NCBI GenBank assembly: GCA_944472155.2
Contig: OX235271.1
Coordinates: 85,511,256 to 85,575,255 of the forward strand
Length of the DNA stretch: 64,000 nucleotides
Source of the DNA: Trichobilharzia szidati
Taxonomy: Eukaryota; Platyhelminthes; Trematoda; Strigeidida; Schistosomatidae
Direction: 5' to 3'
Position numbers and translations under genes: made by a program. The notes beneath the pieces were generated by a model, which saw nothing but the letters and a program-made list of their open reading frames with translations, was not told where the DNA came from and searched no databases. Each line of letters starts with the position of its first letter. Positions within the stretch are counted from its first letter, which is position 1. Below, piece by piece: positions 56,093 to 64,000 of the stretch.

Positions 56093-56294
56093 TTCTGATA
56101 TTCCAAATACCTCTATGTTCGGCAGCTACAGTGGTAAAATGAATATGTGTAAGAGATGGACTCTCTTTGTATTCCAGAAAGTTATGTATACTTGTGGGTT
56201 GGTAAATCACTAAATACAGTTCTCCCTATTTATCATGTTCGAACAATACAATAATATTCTCAAGAATTTTTTTGTAGGGATTCTGTTTGTTTTT

Positions 56295-56660
56295 GTTTAG
56301 ACCACGGTGTGATATTATTTAGAGAACCACTGGAAAACCAGTATGTACTGGACAGCCGTTTCGTCCTAGTTTGCGACTCTTCAAGATCTTGAACCCAATG
56401 GATTTCGAACCCAGTAACTTCCAGTTACAAGGTAAGCTCGTATACCATTCAACCACTGGGACTCGATTCAATGGCTGATGAATCCTAACTTCTACCGACT
56501 CTTGATTTTAGCGCGACCACCAACGAGCTTGCCTTATAACTAGGAAGTCCTCAGTGTGAAATCCAGTGGGTACGTACTGCCGACGATTCCCAAACTGGGA
56601 TGAAAACGCGGTCCAATATTCTCTGGTTTTCAATGGTTCTCTAACTTATATCAATCCGTG
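56295..56660. mobile_element. Two SM-alpha-type SINE halves in inverted arrangement
   Basis: 56295-56480 reads on the minus strand as tRNA-like head plus hammerhead (TTGAAGAGTCGCAAACTAGG, then ACGAAACGGCTGTCC; C3 changed to T). 56505-56660 reads on the plus strand as a worn hammerhead (GCCGACGATTCCCAAACTGG, then GATGAAAACGC). Heads face each other. Confidence 0.6.
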
Positions 56661-56929
56661 GTCTAATGTAAAACAAATAAAATAACACAAGAATAGTGGA
56701 GTTGTTATAAGTAATTAGCAATAAATCCTCGACTCAGATCTCATATTTGTTGGTACACTTCAGCAAATCATATCTAGAATATGAAAGGGACTAATTTCTC
56801 CCATGAGAGCCACATCGGCATTACCGGATGTTGTAGTTAGGTTGCATATCAATAAGCTATTTGAACCTCCATGACTACCTGTAGAGATGTGATGAACAGA
56901 TTGATTTCCCTATCGGACTAAACTGAATG

Positions 56930-57240
56930 GACTCTTCAGCGTGGAACTTTATATAGAAGAGCAGCAGTTCAAATTGTCACACATCATAAAAACCCTTGTA
57001 AAGGTAGAAAAAAAGAAATGCAAGGAAACTGTGGTGTTGTTCATTCTACTCGTTGGGGTTTAAAGACTCACACCTAACCTTTCCTCTAGGCACACTTCTC
57101 GCTAGTAAATTCGGCAAAATTTAGGACTTCGTCGGTTGTAGATGAAATCCTGGACCACATGCTTGTTAAGCAACACGAACACTGGATGGCTGTTTCGTTC
57201 CAGTCCCAGACTCTTCATCAGTGCCCATTAAAAACCTCAA
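56930..57240 (-). repeat. Composite of LINE 3' end, SINE body and hammerhead segment
   Basis: On the plus strand: LINE 3'-UTR remnant (AGCAGCAGTTCAAATTGTCA), SINE-like body and B-box remnant to about 57165, then the reverse of a hammerhead (minus: CACTGATGAAGAGTCTGGGA, ... ACGAAACAGCC). Confidence 0.45.
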
Positions 57241-57659
57241 AGTAATGAATAAAACCCTATGAGATTACTCAGGGAATAATAAATTAATATATCTGTCTAC
57301 CAGTAAGTATTTCTCGAAACCGATCGATCAGATATCATCAATATAACTGCCATTTTAAATAAATACAACCTTCATTGAACTTCATTCAACAGTTCTCTTC
57401 ATGAATACAGTGTTATTTTCTTGGTTCCACGGGCTTTCTTTGACTGAGCCTTCTAAAGTTATTAGTGCGTTGGTGACTGTTGGATGTCTAAAATGTAACT
57501 TCGCCTGTTTTCTTCCGAAAGAAAGACACAGGTTAGAATCTCAGACTAACTGAGTTGCAGAATGACTTCCAAACAATTAATATAAGTAGTAGAATGCTAT
57601 AATACTCATTCTGCCATGAGATGTTACTTAAGAATGAATAGAACTGAAAATTGATTGAC

Positions 57660-58370
57660 TGTATAACAGAGGTTACCTCCTTCACTTATCTAGGAAGCAT
57701 CGTTTCAACTACAGGAAGAACGGATGGAGATGTCAAAGCCAGCCAGCCAGATTCGGAAAGGCAAGATACGCCTTCATCAAACTGAAACCAGTTTCAAAAT
57801 CTTCTGCACTGCACCCAGTCAGCATTAACAAAAGATTCGGATTCTGTTCAACACAAATGTCAATGAAGTCAGTCAGTCACTTCTTCTATATGGGTCAGAA
57901 ACTTGCACTGTGTGTCACGTAAAGCATTTCCAACAGATTACTGCAGACTTTTATCAACAGATGCCACCTTCACTGGCTGGCTCCATACTGAAGATAAAAT
58001 AACCAGTCAGCCGGCCGGCCAGAGAGAATTAGCAACAAGAAACTCTGGCTGGCAACAAACCAACAGGCGAGAGCCGATTGCTCAACAAATATGTAGAAAA
58101 TGGACATGGATCGGGCATACGTTGAGGAGGCTATCGAATGACATTGCGCTCAATGCAGACCATCACTCCAGTGGAATTCAATGGGAAGTGACGAGTTGGT
58201 CGTCGGTGCGAGGGTGACATGGAGGAGATCGTGTGTTAGGGAGGAGGAGATGAGAGATTATGGGCAATCGTGGGGTTAGCCAGCTGAAGAGGATGGTAGA
58301 AGATAGAAGAAAGTGGAGATGTGTTGTTGAAGGAAGCCCTATGTTCCACTCGGAACCCAAGGGAATAATA
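57660..58370 (+). mobile_element. RTE/SR2-like LINE, C-terminal part and 3' end
   Basis: Broken frames with LGSIVSTTG-, ARQIRKGKIRLHQTE- and WTWIGHTLRRLSNDIALNA-like stretches. Ends GAAGCCCTATGTTCCACTCG, then AATAATAATAATG. Very similar to the interrupted minus-strand copy at 60195-60484/63647-64000. Confidence 0.8.
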
Positions 58371-59789
58371 ATAATGATATAACACTTTTACAACAGAAAT
58401 AATAATAATAATAACAATTTATGCATAAATGCATGTTAATGTATTTTATGACCAGAACAGATGTTGTTTGAAACAGGTGAAAACACTGGTGAAATAAGAT
58501 ACAATTTACATTAAACCAATAGATGACTATGAGTAATCATGATTGTGTTATTAAAACTAAAGCTATCCAGAAGAATTTTATGTTATTTAGACTTGTTAAG
58601 AGTATTCTGAAGCTAAATTCTAATTCCAGATTCTAAATATTTTTTCCAGTTATAGATTCATTACATTTCTCTCCTCAAAATTTAGGAGCTTCGTCTTAGT
58701 GTCGTGGTTTGTAACAATGCCTGTCTGTGAGAGGTTCTACGTCGATCTGTCAGTCAGCCAGTTAGGTGAAGAAAACTCTTTATCGGTAAAAATCACATAT
58801 AACCATAGCTACGAAAAACAGTGAGCTTCATGCATATTATTAAAGCTATAATATTCAAACCTAAGAAGATTACTGATTAAAGGTCTGTCTTCACTCGATA
58901 CAAAATGCATGCTGTCAAATATTAGATTTATGCATAGACACTGATCAATAAAAGTACAGACTATCCACACTTCCTTATCTCGAGTAGGCTAGTTTTCGCG
59001 GGCATGCAACAAGAGGTGGCCCAAGTTAACGTATTCCTCTCTAACTTTCACTATGTGATTATAAATTTCATCCATTACACCTCTCTCACCAGTCATCACT
59101 ACCTAGATACATGGACTTTTCTATTGCTTCTAACAGTCCACCTGTGAAGGTATGTACAGCTTTAAGCTCCTGTTATTCTCACAACAGTACTGAACACTTG
59201 CAGACACGGATTTGTAGCTAATCCGTGACTACTTGGGTAGCCTGTTGGTTGTAAAATTTATTTTATACAAATGTTGCGTACCTCAGAAATTTAAGCCAAT
59301 GGATGACCAATCATATTGACTGCACAAGGTCGGATTTCTAAGTTGTCTAATCCTGCAGTGACTCAATGGTTTAATTTGTTCAAAATTTGCCAAGCTTCCT
59401 TACGCCTGTTTGAATAAAGCTTTAGCTTCTTCCTATCATGTCTACATTCTAACCGATGATGAGGAATAAACATCTTATCGAACCCTGGACGACCTGGAGA
59501 AAACTAAACCTCCTCTTCAACAATAATTTTTAACAAGAAACAACAAGTAAATAGCTGATAGGGATGATTTAGTCAGCTGCACATGTGTGATGATAAGATT
59601 ACCTCAAAATCAGTACAACCCTACAGACCAACTCTATAGAATGTTAAATTCTGGATTCTAGGTTTGAAACTACAGTAGGAATGACAACACACTGAAATAC
59701 AGCTAAATTCAGTTGAATATCTCCAGAAAAGATGAAACACTTTTCTTTACAAGTCTTCATATGTAAGGATTTGATTGGTTTTATTTAAG
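58371..59789. other. No recognised feature
   Basis: AT-rich. A short LINE 3'-end-like GTCGTGGTTTGTAACAATGC and CAGTCAGCCAG lies near 58705-58760. Otherwise nothing recognised. Confidence 0.4.
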
Positions 59790-59905
59790 GAATATGGGAC
59801 AGCTGTTTAGTTCTAGTTGGGAACGCTTCAGATGTATACAGTCCCAGACTAGAAAGAAATAGCTGTTCAGTAATCTCCAGTTTTCAGTAGTACGTTAACT
59901 GACAT
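59790..59905. repeat. Back-to-back hammerhead fragments
   Basis: GGACAGCTGTTTAGTTCTAG (reverse sense) and CAGACTAGAAAGAAATAGCT (forward sense) are inverted copies of the same SM-alpha segment about 40 bases apart. Confidence 0.5.
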
Positions 59906-60194
59906 TGATCCGTTGAAAATTTAACCTGTCGTTATTACTTCTGTTAGCCACAACCGAATACCTAAATTCATTTATAAAACTATATACTACTGACTGACTG
60001 ACATGAGTAGTTGTATACCAGTCAGATCAACCATTTACGGTACCAAACAGATCATGTGCTGTGATATGAACTATTTGGTTTCGTCAGGAAACTGAGGTGA
60101 AAATTTCACCCCTCGATATGTGTGTATTGTATTTCGCTCACTAATTTACAAATTGTGAATTTGATTTATTGCCCATCTATAGTTACTGTTATTA

Positions 60195-60484
60195 TTATAA
60201 TTATTCCCTTGCGTTCCGAGTAGAACACAGAACTTCAAAAACACATCTCCACATTGTTCTATTCTCTGCTATCCTCTTCATATGGGTCCACGATTTCCCA
60301 TAATCTATTATCTCCTCCTCTTTTCACAGTATCTCCTCCATGTCACCCTCGCGCCGATGACTCACTCGTCGCCTCCCATGTGGATTCCATTCGAGTCATG
60401 ACTTGCATTGAGTGCGATGCCAACGTATGCCCGATCCATCTCTATTTTGGCCTACATATTTGTTGAACAGTTGGCTTTCACCTG
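60195..60484 (-). mobile_element. RTE/SR2-like LINE 3' end (distal half of the interrupted copy)
   Basis: Minus-strand 3' end of an RTE copy, continuing from 63647-64000 across the gypsy insertion. Contains the tail region (minus: GAGATGGATCGGGCATACGT) down to the AATAATTATAATAA-like end. Confidence 0.8.
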
Positions 60485-60847
60485 TGTTATGTATGTGAAT
60501 ATGAGGACCTTGTAGACTACGAGCGAATCTAACTAATGCGCTGGCTAATCTGTCTTAATCGCACGTCAACAGCAACAACAATAATACCGCCGGGCACGCA
60601 AGACAAACAAAAGAGAAGACTGGACGTTGATATGAGAGCTTTTACTGACTCAAACAACAGTCGAAAATGTTAAACAACAACTCCGTATTTATACAATTAG
60701 AAAAATCAATGTCACATTTTAAAAATATTAACGACCTTGGGGAATTCAGTAATTTAAATCAATAATCACGCAGATGCGTGAAATCAATGATTATGCTAAT
60801 GTGTGAAATAAATAATGAATATTAATGATTCCCCTGCGTATATATTA
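60485..60847 (-). repeat. 3' LTR of the RT-less gypsy element
   Basis: 363 bp, no difference seen from 63284-63646. Sense strand starts TAATATATACGC and ends CATACATAACA. Confidence 0.93.
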
Positions 60848-60859
60848 CCTCCCCCTTTT
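60848..60859 (-). other. Polypurine tract
   Basis: Sense AAAAGGGGGAGG directly before the 3' LTR. Confidence 0.85.
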
Positions 60860-61087
60860 AAAAAGAATCTTGCAATCAGTTTAGTATCTTTTTTCCTTGG
60901 GGTCGATTTGGAAAGGAACTGTTTGTGTTCGTTTGCGCTGGGATCGTCGGCTGGGTAGTATCTCTTGTTTTGCTTCCGGTTTGACTGGTGGTATTTTGAA
61001 AGTTTCCAGTAGTAATTCCAGTGGGAATTTAGGTTCTTGGGATGTAGTATATCGACGTCGTATCTGATTTTTATGTCTAATCCACCA

Positions 61088-63259
61088 TTAATCCCCAACT
61101 TTAACCTTGTACATTACAGTTCCATGTCGACATTCTATCAAGCCTTCGGCCCATTTTCTGTTCCTCGGTCGATAATCGCGCACATAGACGGCATCACCCT
61201 TGCGGTAATACGTCACACTATTTCTTCGTTGATGTGACGAAGATGGTAACATGGAGTGGTGATGAGTACGTAGCATTCGACCCATTAGAAGTTCTGCAGG
61301 ACTTTTCTTCTGTTCTGCTAGTGGTGTAGTTCGGTATACAAAAAGAAAGTTTTGTATTGCTTCCGGTTTCGCCCCTCCCCCTGTTTTCAACAAGGCTCGT
61401 TTGAAGGTGTCGACAAATCTTTCTGCCTGACCGTTGGATTGAGGGTGATAAGGTGGCGTCCGCACGTGTTGTATACCGTTTCTCCTGCAAAATTCCTGGA
61501 ACACTTGTGAGGTGAACTGACTGCCGTTGTCAGATACGATGATTTCTGGTATACCGTGACATGCGAAGATCTTTTCCAGGACTGATACTGTTCTGCTGCT
61601 AGAAGGTGGTGTCACTTGTACTACCTCCGGCCATTTTGAGTAAGAGTCCACGAGAACCAAGTAGTATATACCTTCTATCGGCCCAGCAAAATCCACATGT
61701 AGGCGGGACCATGGTTTTGACGTGGGCCATGCTCTCGGTGGCGGATCTTTGGCTGCCATGACAGACATCACTTTCAGTTTTTGAGCAGAGCCTCTCTTAC
61801 TGGAGCTAACAGTTGCTACTTTGTTGCTACCAGACATCGAAGCACTTTTGGCGCAGCCATTCTCACTATGACGATTCGAAGTTGGTTTTTCATTAATCAC
61901 GTCATTCTTTCTAATGGGCTTAGGTTTAATATATCTGTCTCTGATTTCTGGCTTTCTTGTTGAGGGTTCAATACTTTCTATCTTCTGGCATACACTGCTT
62001 AACGGAATCTTTGACAGATGCAGCTTCTCGAACCAGTCTAAACCCAAGAGGTCAAGGTTTGAATTGTTGATGTAGCATGTGCCGACGAAATGACTATCGC
62101 GAAAATCAACACTGCATTTTATTTCTCCATTCAATCGAAGTCTTCCACCACATGCGCTAATTGCTATCTGATTTGTCTTCTCTATGGCAGGGCATCCCAA
62201 CTTCTGCCATAATTTCTTTGATATTATTGTAATATCGGATGCTGTGTCGATTTGTAGGCGTGCCGGCCGTGTATTAATCGTCAGATTGATATATTTGCGA
62301 GGTGCTGGAGTACTGATATGATATGCGGCAGTAATACCCAAAGACTTAGGCTTGTTGCGCCGTCCGGGTCGACCACGAGATCTGGGTCGGTTGTTGTGTT
62401 TGCAGTAGCCATCTTTGTGACCAACAGTATGGCATTGACGGCATTTATGCTGTTTGAATGGGCACAAGTTTGCAAAATGCCAGGCGCCACAGTGCCAGCA
62501 GGCTGATGGTGGTTTATGCTGAGAATGACGCGGTGCGGTTGATGTCGACGGTACTGGATGCACCGCATGCACTTCTGCTGCATTTTGGCTGCCAGACTGC
62601 ACCAAGACGGTATCGTTGTGAATGTTGATTAAACGCTGATATTCTTCACCGACGTCTTTCAAAGTCATTCGTGGATCTTGTTCCAAACGATTTAATAGAC
62701 GTGTGCGTATATCAGCAAATTTGGGAGACTGCAAACCACAAATGAAAATCAATACCTTGAACTGGTCTTCTGAGAGTGATTTCAATTTAAAACGTTCACA
62801 CGTGCGATTGACTATACCCAACTGAGTATGGATATCATCATTTTCGTTCAGAGATAGTTTCATGCAATGATATCGAATGTTGAATAAAGATCTCTGATCA
62901 CCGAACTGATGACGAAGGGTATGGACAGTTTCATCGAATGACCTTTCGCTGGGCTTCTGTGGGAGAATTAAGTTGCAATATTTATCTAGCTCATCTGCTC
63001 CCAATTTACGAAGTAGAAGCCGTACTTTCCAGGCATCATCTTTATCCGCAAAGTCTACTCGAAATAGGTCTTCATATCTGCGAAACCAAGTGTCAAAAGT
63101 GACGTTCGCATCTGGATCATAAACAAATTCTGAGATGCTGCTACCAATGCTGTCGTTGGCTGTAGATGAATCGGCAGAGCGTGATATCTGTAGACCAGCA
63201 AGCATTTCCATCAATTTTAGCTGCTGTTCCATTAGTTTCTCTAAACGCAGTGGGTCCAT
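61088..63259 (-). CDS. Gag-protease-integrase fusion of the RT-less gypsy element
   Basis: 723 codons from ATG at 63259 (MDPLRLEKLMEQQ). The frame is open to 63280, but those codons fall in the primer-binding site. Residues ~1-240: Gag capsid-like (DTWFRRYEDLFRVDFADKDD; RQQFGD-type region). Two zinc knuckles from Cys254 (CWHCGAWHFANLC, CX2CX3HX4C; CRQCHTVGHKDGYC). Protease with Asp338 in IDTASD, LLGLDWF near 403. A linker of about 110 residues follows where RT, RNase H and the HHCC finger should be. The integrase core keeps the triad Asp523 (HVDFAGP), Asp577 (SDNGSQF) and Glu613 (GQAERF), with exactly 35 residues between the last two. The C-terminal integrase domain ends KVKVGD. Protease and integrase may be active; DNA synthesis would have to come from another copy. 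The gypsy lineage was not determined. Confidence 0.92.
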   Translation of the reverse strand: MDPLRLEKLMEQQLKLMEMLAGLQISRSADSSTANDSIGSSISEFVYDPDANVTFDTWFRRYEDLFRVDFADKDDAWKVRLLLRKLGADELDKYCNLILPQKPSERSFDETVHTLRHQFGDQRSLFNIRYHCMKLSLNENDDIHTQLGIVNRTCERFKLKSLSEDQFKVLIFICGLQSPKFADIRTRLLNRLEQDPRMTLKDVGEEYQRLINIHNDTVLVQSGSQNAAEVHAVHPVPSTSTAPRHSQHKPPSACWHCGAWHFANLCPFKQHKCRQCHTVGHKDGYCKHNNRPRSRGRPGRRNKPKSLGITAAYHISTPAPRKYINLTINTRPARLQIDTASDITIISKKLWQKLGCPAIEKTNQIAISACGGRLRLNGEIKCSVDFRDSHFVGTCYINNSNLDLLGLDWFEKLHLSKIPLSSVCQKIESIEPSTRKPEIRDRYIKPKPIRKNDVINEKPTSNRHSENGCAKSASMSGSNKVATVSSSKRGSAQKLKVMSVMAAKDPPPRAWPTSKPWSRLHVDFAGPIEGIYYLVLVDSYSKWPEVVQVTPPSSSRTVSVLEKIFACHGIPEIIVSDNGSQFTSQVFQEFCRRNGIQHVRTPPYHPQSNGQAERFVDTFKRALLKTGGGAKPEAIQNFLFVYRTTPLAEQKKSPAELLMGRMLRTHHHSMLPSSSHQRRNSVTYYRKGDAVYVRDYRPRNRKWAEGLIECRHGTVMYKVKVGD

Positions 63260-63283
63260 CTTCAGCAAACCCGTCGCCAAATT

Positions 63284-63646
63284 TGTTATGTATGTGAATA
63301 TGAGGACCTTGTAGACTACGAGCGAATCTAACTAATGCGCTGGCTAATCTGTCTTAATCGCACGTCAACAGCAACAACAATAATACCGCCGGGCACGCAA
63401 GACAAACAAAAGAGAAGACTGGACGTTGATATGAGAGCTTTTACTGACTCAAACAACAGTCGAAAATGTTAAACAACAACTCCGTATTTATACAATTAGA
63501 AAAATCAATGTCACATTTTAAAAATATTAACGACCTTGGGGAATTCAGTAATTTAAATCAATAATCACGCAGATGCGTGAAATCAATGATTATGCTAATG
63601 TGTGAAATAAATAATGAATATTAATGATTCCCCTGCGTATATATTA
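63284..63646 (-). repeat. 5' LTR of the RT-less gypsy element
   Basis: 363 bp, identical by eye to the 3' LTR. Followed on the sense strand by AAT and TTGGCGACGGG. Confidence 0.93.
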
Positions 63647-64000
63647 ACCTGTTGGTTTGTTGTCAGCCAGAGTTTCTTGTTGCTAATTCTATCTGGCCGA
63701 CCGGCTGACTGGTTATTTTATCTTCAGTATGGAGCCAGCCAGTGAAGGTGGCATCCGTTGATAGAACTCTGCTGTAATCTGTTGGAAATGCTTTACGTGA
63801 CAAGCAGTGCAAGTTTCTGACCGGTATAGAAGGACCGACTTGACATTTGTGTTGAAAATCCGAATCTTGCTGTTCATGCTGAGGCGGAGTGCAGGAGATT
63901 TCGAAACTGGTTTCAAGTTGATGAAGGCGTATCTTGCCTTTCCAATTCTGACTTTGACATCTCCTTCCGTTCCGCCTGTAGTTGAAACGATGCTTCCCAG
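63647..64000 (-). mobile_element. RTE/SR2-like LINE, proximal half of the interrupted copy (runs off the window)
   Basis: Minus strand matches 57692-58050 (CTGGGAAGCATCGTTTCAAC; ATGCCACCTTCACTGGCTGG; AGCAACAAGAAACTCTGGCT). It continues at 60484 after the gypsy insertion. Confidence 0.82.

Larger units (their letters stand above)
60480..63651 (-). mobile_element. Young Ty3/gypsy element lacking reverse transcriptase
   Basis: Target duplication ACCTG at 60480-60484 and 63647-63651. Identical 363-bp LTRs at 60485-60847 and 63284-63646. Primer-binding-site-like TTGGCGACGGG just inside the 5' LTR (minus strand, 63280-63270); polypurine tract abutting the 3' LTR. It interrupts an RTE copy whose two halves rejoin when the element is removed. 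One ORF encodes Gag, protease and integrase. RT, RNase H and the integrase zinc finger are absent, so it cannot self-replicate. Confidence 0.93.

Noticed and set aside
61218..62583. Alternative frames within the gypsy ORF
   Set aside because: Shadows of the 723-codon Gag-protease-integrase frame, which carries all recognisable motifs.

Overview
The window looks like nuclear DNA of a digenean flatworm, most likely a schistosome or close relative. It is AT-rich, with short exons separated by multi-kilobase introns. The repeat set fits: RTE/SR2-like LINEs, Penelope-like elements (PLEs) with GIY-YIG domains, BEL/Pao and Ty3/gypsy LTR elements, and tRNA-headed SINEs with hammerhead-ribozyme remnants of the SM-alpha type. 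There are no bacterial features, rRNA genes or CRISPR arrays. Species assignment is an inference from the repeats.

Layout. 1-2.09 kb: nothing recognised. 2.09-4.14 kb: decayed gypsy pol with a solo LTR nested in it. 4.71-9.61 kb: a young BEL/Pao-type LTR element with 396/395-bp LTRs and a CTATC target duplication. Its single 1,354-codon ORF keeps a Gag-like head (about 97 aa) and a Pol tail (about 99 aa), but the whole interior is host-derived: seven alpha-spectrin repeats joined to about 410 residues of dipeptidyl peptidase III. This is the most striking object in the window. 10.94-19.64 kb (+): three exons of mitochondrial elongation factor Ts, with repeat-filled introns. 20.2-26.6 kb: gypsy remnant, solo LTR, LINE tails, a PLE and SINEs. 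26.93-46.54 kb (-): four phase-compatible exons of a membrane protein with EGF-like modules and a thrombospondin type 1 domain; its 5' exons were not found. Its introns hold a second PLE, solo LTRs, LINEs and SINEs. 46.6-60 kb: almost entirely repeats, including a third PLE and an intact RTE C-terminus. 60.48-63.65 kb (-): a very young gypsy element with identical LTRs and one open Gag-protease-integrase ORF that lacks reverse transcriptase; it sits inside an RTE copy that runs off the window end.

Two host genes are supported (TSFM, and the 3' part of an EGF/TSP1 gene). The rest is layered retroelement history. Several layers can be dated relative to each other from nesting, target-site duplications and paralogous empty sites. 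Two structurally defective LTR elements (the spectrin-DPP3 chimera and the RT-less gypsy) have nearly identical or identical LTRs, so they must have moved recently using enzymes supplied by other copies.
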